The notes under the pieces are model-generated. The model was given only the letters and a program-made list of their open reading frames with translations. It was not told the DNA's origin and did not search any database. The position numbers were made by a program, and so were the translations under genes. DNA of 5,735 nt, taken from VFZN01 sp050249615. Its GTDB lineage: Bacteria; Acidobacteriota; Vicinamibacteria; Vicinamibacterales; UBA2999. The stretch is taken from positions 1 to 5,735 of the forward strand of contig JBFWQE010000243.1 in NCBI GenBank assembly GCA_050249615.1, given 5' to 3'. Of this stretch, positions 1 to 5,692 are shown piece after piece. Within the stretch, counting starts at the first letter, position 1, and each line of letters opens with the position of its first letter.

Positions 1-1
1 A

Positions 2-79
2 TGGTCCTGGCTGCTCGCCGGGGCCGGCCTCGTGCTCCTGCTCGGGATCCCTCTCGTGGCAAGCCGTTTGCTCGACTGA
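2..79 (+). CDS. C-terminal end of an upstream membrane protein (partial)
   Basis: Reading frame 2 is open from the window edge to a TGA at 77-79 and gives 25 residues. They are almost entirely hydrophobic (WSWLLAGAGLVLLLGIPLVA) and are followed by a short tail, SRLLD. This looks like a final transmembrane helix with a single Arg and then the C-terminus. The gene is cut by the window, so its family cannot be named. In this setting a polysaccharide polymerase, flippase, glycosyltransferase or exosortase-type membrane protein would fit, but that is inference from the neighbours. Frame 1 also begins with an ATG at position 1, but its product is Arg/Pro-rich (MVLAARRGRPRAP...) and looks like an out-of-frame shadow. 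The stop lies 82 bases before the next start. Confidence 0.5.
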   Translation, partial: WSWLLAGAGLVLLLGIPLVASRLLD

Positions 80-87
80 CCGCCAGA

Positions 88-124
88 GTGTCAAAAACCG
101 TGTGGATTGTATCGTTCTTACACA
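88..124 (+). promoter_or_regulatory. AT-rich intergenic island, possible promoter region
   Basis: By hand count this 37-base stretch holds 15 G/C (about 40%), while the flanking genes are far richer in G/C. It lies 38-74 bases upstream of the chosen start of the secreted-protein gene, where a promoter would be expected. It contains an A5 run at 93-97 and T-rich words such as TTGTAT and TTCTTACA. I cannot assign a convincing -35/-10 pair, so this marks a region and not a mapped promoter. Confidence 0.25.
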
Positions 125-147
125 GTCCCGTCGGTTCGCGAGACGAA

Positions 148-154
148 AAGGTGA
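148..154 (+). promoter_or_regulatory. Ribosome binding site deciding the start at 162
   Basis: AAGGTGA sits 7 bases before the ATG at 162. It is close to the AAGGAGG consensus and well spaced. The earlier in-frame GTG at 102 has no comparable purine-rich site and would add 20 charged residues ahead of the signal peptide. This site is therefore the main reason to start the gene at 162. Confidence 0.6.
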
Positions 155-161
155 TCGGGTC

Positions 162-3100
162 ATGCTGAGAACGGGCAGGGCGGTAGTCATGGTGGTCGCG
201 TGGCTGGGTCTGGCGGCAGGTGCCGCCCAGGCGCAGCCCTCGATCTCGCTCGGCGGGTCGGTGTTTGCGGCAGGCCCGGACTTCGCAACCGACGTCCACA
301 ACGACGCCTGGGACTTCAGCAACGTGGACGACCTGAGCCCCTTCCCGGACGAGCAGCTCGGCTGGACCACGAGCGCGCAGGCGCGGTCGGCCGGGCGCGG
401 CGTGTTCCTCAACAATGGCCGATTCCAGGCCACCACCGACACGAGCGCCGGGAACAAGCTGTCCCTGCTGTTCCGCGGCGGCGCGGGACTCGTCAACAAC
501 GGCCGCACGGGCGCGTTCGATCACATGGCCATTCCCACGAGCCGCTATGGCAAGCTCGCGGTGAAGATGCGGCTCACCAATCCGGGGCCGCCGCCCAACC
601 AGTTGATGGCCATCTGGTATCACCGCACCTACGGCGGGCCCGACGACGCCAACCAGTCGGGCCTGGCGCTGTGGGGCAATCCGAGGGACGGCTGGGCCTT
701 GTACATCCTGGACCTGCCGACGCTGCAGTACGTCACGACGGACGGCTCGCTTCAGTCGGGACAGCTGGCCTCGCCGCTCGGGGGCACGCCCCGCCCATGG
801 CACCTGCAGTCGCTGGCGCGCGGCTTCGAGCTGCGCGCGCAGGGCACCGCCGGCTACTCCGTCCCGGTGGAAATCGACTGGGTGCGGCTGACCGCGCGCG
901 ACGGCGCGGGCGCCGCCACGATGACCATCAACTACACGAACTGCACGAGCACCTACACGCTGCGCATCACCGATGCAGAGGGTGTGCCCTTCAACGTGGC
1001 CCGGGGCCCCGCTTCCGGGTCGGGCAGCATCGCGTTCAACTACGGCGTGCTCGCGCCCGGCGCCTACCAGGCGTCGCTCAGCTGCAACAACGGGACGTCC
1101 TCGTCGCAGGCCTTCACCATCAACGCGCCGCCGCAGGTCACCGTGATCGATCCGGACGCGAGCGGCGGGGCCGACTTCGCGACCGACGTGCTCGGCAACC
1201 CGTGGGACATGGCCGATGCCGGTGACGTGGCGCTGCTGAACGGCGTCGTCAACCCCGGCCTGGTGAACGACGCCGGGCAGCCGGCGCTGCAGGGGGCGGG
1301 CACCAGCACCGGCGATCCGCAGGTGACCCTGCTCAACGGCGGCTCTGCGCTCATCAACACGCGCCGCTACCGTCACCTGACGTTCACCCTCACGCTGGAC
1401 ACGCCGTTCGGGCTGGACGGCAACCTGGGCCAGGGCTCACTGACCCGCGTGCTGTGGGGCTCGCAGAGCGGCATGGACGCCAGCACGATGACGGCGACCA
1501 ACGACCTGCTCATCTGGCCCGGCCGGAACACCTACACGGTAGACCTCAGCACGCTCACCGCGGCCAACCAGGGCCTCGAGACCGAGTGCCCGTTCTGCCC
1601 GACGCTGCCGTGGCTCAACCACTCCGTCCGCTTCTTCCGGCTCGACCCGCACGAGGCCACCACCGGGGTGACGTTCCGCCTGGCGGGCGTGAAGCTCGCC
1701 GCGCTGGACGAGGTGGGCACCGGCGGCACCTTCAACGTCCGCTACGGCTTCAACGACGCGGACACGGGCAGCACCTACACGGCGCAGTTCTTCCTCGACG
1801 GCGACCGCGACCCCTCGAGCGGCCTGGTGCAAGTGGGCACCCAGAACAACGTGCAGCGCGGTGCCGCCCTCACCTTCCCGTTCAACACCAACGGCGTCAC
1901 GCCGGGCGAGTATTTCGTCTACGTGCGCATCGTCGAGAACCGCGGCGGCCTCCAGGAAGTCCGCGGCGCCTACTCCGGCGGGAAGCTGCGCGTGTACGCG
2001 CCGTCGTCCTCGCTGCCGCGGCTCACCGTGTCGGCCCCGGCGGCCGGCGCGTCGGTGCCGACGCCGTTCACCATCACGGGCTGCGCCTACGACGAGGGCA
2101 ACAGCTCGGGCATCAACATGGACGAGGTGTCGGTGCTGGCCATCGCCGGCCCCGACGTCAGCGGGCCGCAGGCCGGCTCGACGCAGGTGCTGGGGTTCGG
2201 CGGATCGCTCGGCACGCGGTCGTTCCCGACATCCTGCCCTTCGGCGAGCGGGGCGTTCGCCAACTCAGGGTTCTCGTTCAATGGGGTCTACGCGCTGGCC
2301 CAGGGGAACTGGACGCTGCGCGTGCTCGCGCGTTCCACCATCAGCGGGCAGTTCACGGTGCGGGACGTGCCCATCACGGTGGTGACGGCGGCTGGCGCAC
2401 CCTCGAACTTCTCGGCCAGCGCGTCGGGCAACACCGTGACCGTGTCGTTCGGCGCGCCGACGAGCGGTCCGCAGGTCGGCGGCTACATCGTCGAGGCGTC
2501 ACAGAACGCCCAGTTCTCGCCGGCGGCGTTCCAGGTGTTCGTGCCCAGCCCGGGCACGTACTCGGGCGCGGTGGCCAGCGGCACGTACTACTTCCGCGCC
2601 GTCAGCCTCGAGCCCATCGGGGCGCGCATCGCCCCGTCGCCGGCCGTGCTGGTGACGGTGGGTCCGCAGCCGCCATCGCCGCCCGGGCCGCCGACGCTGT
2701 CGCTGGCGCAGGCCGCCGCCAACCCCGTGACGCTCAACTGGTCGCCCGGGGCGGGCGGCCCGCCCACGAACTACACCCTCTACGCCGGCACCAGCCCCGG
2801 CGCGTCGAATCTCGCCGTGGCGCCGATGGGAGGGGCCACGTCCATCTCCGCGACGGCGCCGGTGGGCGTCACCATCTACGTGCGCGTGGTCGCGACCAAC
2901 GCTGGAGGCTCCGCGACGTCCAACGAAGTGAGCTTCACCGTGGCCCCGCCGGTGGTGCCCGGCCCGCCCGCGCTCTCACCGCCGTCGGTGAGCGGGTCGA
3001 CCGTGGCGCTTTCGTGGTCGCCGCCCACGAGCGGCACGGCCCCCGCGGGCTACACGCTGCTGGCGCGCATGCCTGGATCGTCGGCCATCGTGGCCGCGCT

Positions 3101-3224
3101 GCCCGTGACCGGCACGTCGGTCACGGTGCCGGCGCCCAGCGGCAGCTACGTCGTCAGCGTGGTGGCCACCAACGGCGCGGGCACCAGCCCGGAATCGAAC
3201 GCGGTGACCGTCGTCGTTCCGTAG
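162..3224 (+). CDS. Large secreted beta-sandwich protein: duplicated carbohydrate-binding-like modules, Ig-like domains and three fibronectin type III domains
   Basis: The product is 1020 residues. Residues 1-24 form a Sec signal peptide: MLRTGR, a hydrophobic core, then AQA before Q25. There is no lipobox cysteine. Residues about 33-245 and 326-515 are two copies of one module. Each opens with DFATDV and a W-D pair (D40 to D51; D338 to D349), continues with GG-x-A/G-L and R-Y-x-x-L, and ends with a strand like IDWVRL (238-243) or LAGVKL (507-512). Each is followed by an Ig-like domain (about 252-321 and 520-618). A third Ig-like domain (about 620-742) contains ITGCAYDEG, a glycine-rich strand and the pattern G-N-W-T-L-R-V-L-A-R-S. 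Three fibronectin type III domains follow (about 746-835, 841-930, 933-1020), joined by Pro-rich linkers. They share strands such as NWSP/SWSP and VVATN. The mature protein has only six Cys: 261, 308, 476, 479, 641 and 692. No catalytic motif, LPxTG, PEP-CTERM or other anchor is visible. Glycan binding or a surface-matrix role is inferred from fold and from the sugar genes downstream; an adhesin or a non-catalytic enzyme partner is also possible. The reading frame and secretion are secure, the function is not. Confidence 0.88.
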   Translation: MLRTGRAVVMVVAWLGLAAGAAQAQPSISLGGSVFAAGPDFATDVHNDAWDFSNVDDLSPFPDEQLGWTTSAQARSAGRGVFLNNGRFQATTDTSAGNKLSLLFRGGAGLVNNGRTGAFDHMAIPTSRYGKLAVKMRLTNPGPPPNQLMAIWYHRTYGGPDDANQSGLALWGNPRDGWALYILDLPTLQYVTTDGSLQSGQLASPLGGTPRPWHLQSLARGFELRAQGTAGYSVPVEIDWVRLTARDGAGAATMTINYTNCTSTYTLRITDAEGVPFNVARGPASGSGSIAFNYGVLAPGAYQASLSCNNGTSSSQAFTINAPPQVTVIDPDASGGADFATDVLGNPWDMADAGDVALLNGVVNPGLVNDAGQPALQGAGTSTGDPQVTLLNGGSALINTRRYRHLTFTLTLDTPFGLDGNLGQGSLTRVLWGSQSGMDASTMTATNDLLIWPGRNTYTVDLSTLTAANQGLETECPFCPTLPWLNHSVRFFRLDPHEATTGVTFRLAGVKLAALDEVGTGGTFNVRYGFNDADTGSTYTAQFFLDGDRDPSSGLVQVGTQNNVQRGAALTFPFNTNGVTPGEYFVYVRIVENRGGLQEVRGAYSGGKLRVYAPSSSLPRLTVSAPAAGASVPTPFTITGCAYDEGNSSGINMDEVSVLAIAGPDVSGPQAGSTQVLGFGGSLGTRSFPTSCPSASGAFANSGFSFNGVYALAQGNWTLRVLARSTISGQFTVRDVPITVVTAAGAPSNFSASASGNTVTVSFGAPTSGPQVGGYIVEASQNAQFSPAAFQVFVPSPGTYSGAVASGTYYFRAVSLEPIGARIAPSPAVLVTVGPQPPSPPGPPTLSLAQAAANPVTLNWSPGAGGPPTNYTLYAGTSPGASNLAVAPMGGATSISATAPVGVTIYVRVVATNAGGSATSNEVSFTVAPPVVPGPPALSPPSVSGSTVALSWSPPTSGTAPAGYTLLARMPGSSAIVAALPVTGTSVTVPAPSGSYVVSVVATNGAGTSPESNAVTVVVP

Positions 3225-3263
3225 CACCCACGCGCCGCACCCGCACTGCACGGCGGCCCATCG

Positions 3264-3292
3264 CAGGACTCGCGCGACACGCGCGAGTCCTG
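3264..3292 (+). terminator. Perfect 13-bp hairpin, probable terminator after the secreted-protein gene
   Basis: CAGGACTCGCGCG (3264-3276) and CGCGCGAGTCCTG (3280-3292) are exact reverse complements separated by ACA. The stem begins 40 bases after the stop at 3222-3224. It is very stable, but the following bases (TCATAATC) are not a T-run, so it is not a classical intrinsic terminator. It may end transcription in a Rho-assisted way, protect the upstream mRNA from 3' decay, or serve as a two-fold-symmetric protein site just ahead of the sugar operon. The symmetry is certain and the role is inferred. Confidence 0.6.
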
Positions 3293-3299
3293 TCATAAT
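3291..3299 (+). promoter_or_regulatory. Possible extended -10 element ahead of the sugar operon
   Basis: TGTCATAAT matches the extended -10 pattern TGnTATAAT except for C in place of the first T. It is the most AT-rich word between the two transcription units. At the usual -35 distance there is only the GC-rich hairpin arm, so an extended -10 mode would be required. Initiation here would fall near 3306 and leave only about 11 bases of leader. That would exclude the GGAG at 3301-3304 from the mRNA. This conflict keeps confidence low. Confidence 0.2.
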
Positions 3300-3300
3300 C

Positions 3301-3304
3301 GGAG
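3301..3304 (+). promoter_or_regulatory. Candidate ribosome binding site for the RmlC-like gene
   Basis: GGAG lies 12 bases before the ATG at 3317, somewhat further than the ideal 5-9 bases. It is the only purine-rich Shine-Dalgarno-like word ahead of this start. It can act only if the transcript begins upstream of it, for example by read-through of the 3264-3292 hairpin. Confidence 0.4.
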
Positions 3305-3316
3305 CCGCCACTCACG

Positions 3317-3955
3317 ATGAAAATCCTGTCTGTCACGCCGCTCGCCCTGCCGGACGTCAAGGTCATCCGGTTCGCCCGATTCTCCGACACGCGAGGCTAC
3401 TTCACCGAACCGTTTCGTCGCAGCGACATCGATGGACACCCCGACCTGGGTTTCCTGCGAGGCATGCCGACCCCGCAGATGAACGAGAGCTGGTCGCGTG
3501 CCGGTGTCGTCCGCGGGCTGCACTTCCAGTGGAACCCGTACATGGGCAAGCTCGTGCGGACGGTGTCGGGGCGCATGGTCGATCTCTTCCTGGACATCAG
3601 GCTCGGCTCCCCGACGTTCGGGCAGATAGCCGCGTACGACATGCCGGCGTCGGACGACGCGCCCCATAGCGAGTGGATCTGGGTGCCCCCCGGGTTCGCG
3701 CACGGCAACTTCTTCACCGAGCCGTCCCGCATCGAGTACCTCTGCACCGGCGAGTACAGTCCAGGGTGCGAGGCAGGGCTCTCGCCGCTGGCCCCGGACC
3801 TCGACTGGTCGCCGTGCGATGCGGCCCTCAGGCGCGAGTTCGACGGCCTCGTCGCGCGCGGCGCGACGATCAGCCAGAAGGACACCGATGGGCTCACGCT
3901 CGCGGCCTGGAAGGCCGACGAGCGGTCCACGAACTTCGTCTACGGCCGGTGCTGA
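3317..3955 (+). CDS. RmlC-like dTDP-4-dehydrorhamnose 3,5-epimerase family protein
   Basis: The 212-residue cytoplasmic cupin belongs to the RmlC family, which inverts C3 and/or C5 of nucleotide-linked 4-keto-6-deoxyhexoses. Family signatures appear in order: DTRGYF (24-29), QMNESWS-x-x-GVVRGLHFQ (54-71), GKLVR with Lys78, VDLFLDIR-x-GSPTFG (88-102), WVPPGFAHG (122-130), YLCTGEYSP (141-149) and ISQKD (185-189). His69 in RGLH and Asp189 in the LSxKD-type motif match the known His-Asp catalytic pair. Tyr141 or Tyr147 is the likely acid/base tyrosine, so the enzyme should be active. It is longer than typical RmlC (about 180-190 residues). The extra length is mainly between the D-W of DLDWS (161-165) and ISQKD. 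The usual PPxAQ before GKLV is replaced by WNPYM, so the substrate may not be the standard rhamnose intermediate. The stop is one base before the next start, which implies translational coupling. I leave the symbol blank because a 3-only or 5-only epimerase variant is possible. Confidence 0.9.
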   Translation: MKILSVTPLALPDVKVIRFARFSDTRGYFTEPFRRSDIDGHPDLGFLRGMPTPQMNESWSRAGVVRGLHFQWNPYMGKLVRTVSGRMVDLFLDIRLGSPTFGQIAAYDMPASDDAPHSEWIWVPPGFAHGNFFTEPSRIEYLCTGEYSPGCEAGLSPLAPDLDWSPCDAALRREFDGLVARGATISQKDTDGLTLAAWKADERSTNFVYGRC

Positions 3956-3956
3956 G

Positions 3957-4688
3957 ATGAGCGTGCTCGACGCCCCCTCCACCGTGTTCACCGGCGGCTC
4001 AGGGCTCCTCGGCGGGGCGTTCAAGCGCCTCCTGCCCTCGGCCCTCTACCCATCGTCGAAGGAGCTCGACGTCAGCGACGCCGCCTCGGTGGCAGCCTGG
4101 CTGGAGGGGCGGGACGTGACGACCATCATCCACGCCGCGGCGTTCACCTCGCCGCCGAAGATCGACCAGGATCCGGATCGCGCCATCGCCACCAACATCA
4201 TCGGCACCGCCAACCTCGCGCGGTGGTGCCTCGCCCACCGCGCGACGCTGGTCTACATCTCCACCGACTACGTCTTCAAGGGCGACAAGGGCACCTATCG
4301 CGAGGACGACGCCGTGCTGCCCGTGAATCGCTACGCCTGGTCGAAGCTGGGCGGCGAATGCGCGGCCCGCATGCTGCCGGATCACCTGGTCGTCCGGACC
4401 AGCTTCGGCCCGGACGTGTTCCCCTACCCGAAGGCGTTCGTCGATCAGTGGACATCCCGCCAGGGCGTGTCGGTCACGGCGCGGCAGATCCTCGCGCTCG
4501 TCGAGCGGCAGGCACGGGGAACCGTGCACGTCGGGGGGCCCCGCCGCACCGTGATGGAGTATGCGCGGTCACTCGACCCGGCGAAGCCCGTCGAGCCGCT
4601 GTCGCTGAAGGACGTCTCTTTCGTGGCGCCCGTGGACACGTCGCTCGACACGACGCGCTATCGGGAGCTCGTCCGGGACGAGGACTGA
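3957..4688 (+). CDS. Short RmlD-like sugar-nucleotide reductase (extended SDR)
   Basis: The 243-residue protein is a Rossmann-fold member of the RmlD substrate-binding family. That family reduces the 4-keto group of dTDP-4-keto-L-rhamnose and related sugars with NAD(P)H. Visible signatures are TGGSGLLGG (12-20), KELDVSDAASV (36-45), IIHAAAFT (57-64), ISTDYVF (101-107) and the catalytic Y126-x-x-x-K130 in RYAWSK, followed by GGE (132-134). The C-terminal SLDTTRYREL (229-238) resembles the terminal N-S-x-L-D-T-x-K segment of RmlD. At 243 residues it is about 50 shorter than typical RmlD; the shortening falls in the C-terminal substrate-binding part, so substrate choice may differ. The ATG at 3957 is preferred over an in-frame GTG-type extension into the previous gene, because it directly follows that gene's stop (TGAGATG) and the glycine motif then sits near the N-terminus as usual. 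No strong Shine-Dalgarno is present, which fits coupling to the upstream gene. Confidence 0.85.
   Translation: MSVLDAPSTVFTGGSGLLGGAFKRLLPSALYPSSKELDVSDAASVAAWLEGRDVTTIIHAAAFTSPPKIDQDPDRAIATNIIGTANLARWCLAHRATLVYISTDYVFKGDKGTYREDDAVLPVNRYAWSKLGGECAARMLPDHLVVRTSFGPDVFPYPKAFVDQWTSRQGVSVTARQILALVERQARGTVHVGGPRRTVMEYARSLDPAKPVEPLSLKDVSFVAPVDTSLDTTRYRELVRDED
4680..4683 (+). promoter_or_regulatory. Ribosome binding site for the third sugar gene, inside the RmlD-like coding end
   Basis: GAGG lies 9 bases before the ATG at 4693 and overlaps the last codons of the preceding gene. Together with the 4-base gap between stop and start, it supports co-transcription and the choice of the ATG at 4693. Confidence 0.5.
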
Positions 4689-4692
4689 CACC

Positions 4693-5682
4693 ATGAGGCT
4701 CCTGATCGCGGGCGGTGCGGGATACGTGGGCTCGCGGCTCGCGCCCGCCCTGCGCGAGCGCGGCTACGACGTCGAGGTGGCGGACCAGCTCTGGTTCGGG
4801 AACCACCTGCCACCGGACATCCGGGTGCGCCAGTGTGAGCTCTTCGATCTCACGGAGGAGGATCTGCGCGGCTTCGATCAGCTGATCTTCCTGGCCGGGC
4901 TCTCCAACGATCCCATGGCGGAGTTCAGCCCCGCGAGAAACTTCGTGGCCAACGGGGCGCTGCCCGCCTACCTGGCGTTCATCGCCAAGCGCGCCGGCGT
5001 GAAGCGCCTCATCTACGCCTCGTCGTGCTCGGTCTACGGCTACACCGAGGACCAGCTCTATACCGAGGACGATCCGGTCACCTGCGCCTATCCCTACGGC
5101 ATTTCGAAGCTGCAGGGCGAGCGGGCGGCCCTGCAGCTGCAGGACGACGACTTCTCGGTGATCGCGCTCCGGCAGGGCACGGTCTGCGGGTGGTCGCCGC
5201 GCATGCGCTTCGACCTCATCGTGAACACGATGGTCAAGTCGGCCCTGACGACGGGCACCATCACGGTGAACAACCCCTCGATCTGGCGGCCGCTGCTCGA
5301 CATCCGCGACGACGTCGCCGCCTTCACGCGCGCGGTGCAGGCCAACCGGAAGCTGAGCGGCGTCTTCAACGTGGCGAGCGGGAACTTCACCGTCGGGCAG
5401 GTGGCCGACCTGGTGAAGGAGGAGCTCGAGCGCGAGACCGGCCAGCGCGTGCGCCTCGACATCCGGAACGTCCAGGACTTCCGCAACTACAAGGTGTCCT
5501 GCGAGCGCGCGAAGGTGGAGATCGGGTTCCAGCCGCAGTACTCGGTGAAGGACATGGTGGCCGACGTGATGGCGCACCGCGGCGAGTACGGCGACATGGA
5601 GCGGGACGAGTACTACAACATCCGCGTGTTCACGAAGCTGGGCGCGGCCGAGCGGGATGCGGCCGCGGGACGCCGGGACTGA
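4693..5682 (+). CDS. NAD-dependent sugar epimerase/dehydratase (extended SDR)
   Basis: The 329-residue cytoplasmic protein is an extended short-chain dehydrogenase acting on a nucleotide sugar. The cofactor motif GGAGYVG spans 7-13, and Asp31 at the end of the second strand (VEVADQ) favours NAD(H) over NADP(H). Further signatures are LIFLAGLSNDP (64-74), YASSCSVYG (108-116) containing the catalytic serine region, and Y135-x-x-x-K139 in YPYGISK. The LRQGTVCGWSPRMRFD segment (159-174) and RPLLDIRDDVAAF (199-211) form the substrate-binding side. The C-terminal part carries FRNYKVSCERAKVEIGFQP (263-281), a pattern seen in sugar epimerase/dehydratase members of the GalE/WcaG-like group. The Asp/Arg-rich tail after about residue 316 looks unstructured. 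The length is normal for the family. The exact reaction (4-epimerase, 4,6-dehydratase or 4-reductase) cannot be settled by motifs alone. As third gene of the tight cluster it probably acts in the same deoxysugar pathway, perhaps supplying or diverting the 4-keto intermediate. Confidence 0.87.
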   Translation: MRLLIAGGAGYVGSRLAPALRERGYDVEVADQLWFGNHLPPDIRVRQCELFDLTEEDLRGFDQLIFLAGLSNDPMAEFSPARNFVANGALPAYLAFIAKRAGVKRLIYASSCSVYGYTEDQLYTEDDPVTCAYPYGISKLQGERAALQLQDDDFSVIALRQGTVCGWSPRMRFDLIVNTMVKSALTTGTITVNNPSIWRPLLDIRDDVAAFTRAVQANRKLSGVFNVASGNFTVGQVADLVKEELERETGQRVRLDIRNVQDFRNYKVSCERAKVEIGFQPQYSVKDMVADVMAHRGEYGDMERDEYYNIRVFTKLGAAERDAAAGRRD

Positions 5683-5692
5683 AGTCCCGGCG
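5671..5692 (+). terminator. Perfect hairpin spanning the stop codon of the last gene
   Basis: CGCCGGGACT (5671-5680) and AGTCCCGGCG (5683-5692) are exact reverse complements. The practical fold is a 9-bp stem closed by a TGAA loop, and the gene's TGA stop at 5680-5682 lies in that loop. GGA (5668-5670) and TCC (5694-5696) can extend the stem with one bulged base. No T-run follows. It may terminate or stabilise the operon mRNA. The CTGAAG core with mirrored flanks also looks like a dispersed palindromic repeat that has been absorbed into the end of the gene. Confidence 0.5.

Noticed and set aside
102..161. Upstream in-frame GTG start of the secreted-protein gene
   Set aside because: It would place a charged 20-residue stretch before a well-formed signal peptide and lacks a good ribosome binding site. 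The ATG at 162 has both.
3190..3224. PEP-CTERM-like sorting tail on the secreted protein
   Set aside because: The end is a fibronectin type III strand (NAVTVVVP). There is no PEP motif, long hydrophobic helix or basic tail.
1454..3298. Second long + strand frame (614 codons) inside the secreted-protein gene
   Set aside because: The product is Arg/His/Gly-rich and repetitive, as expected from a frame shift of GC-rich coding DNA. The overlapping frame has a signal peptide and recognisable domains.
3819..3956. N-terminal extension of the RmlD-like gene into the RmlC-like gene
   Set aside because: The 46 extra residues are Ser/Arg/Ala-rich and are the shifted-frame reading of the preceding gene. 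The Rossmann motif is correctly placed only from the ATG at 3957.
3293..4024. Antisense frame of 243 codons opposite the RmlC-like gene
   Set aside because: It mirrors a gene with all RmlC motifs and shows only Arg/Pro/Val-rich sequence with no recognisable family.
4474..5577. Long antisense open frame (367 codons) opposite the third sugar gene
   Set aside because: Its product is rich in His, Arg, Ala and Val with no domain logic, typical of the complement of a GC-rich gene. The + strand frame has clear SDR motifs.
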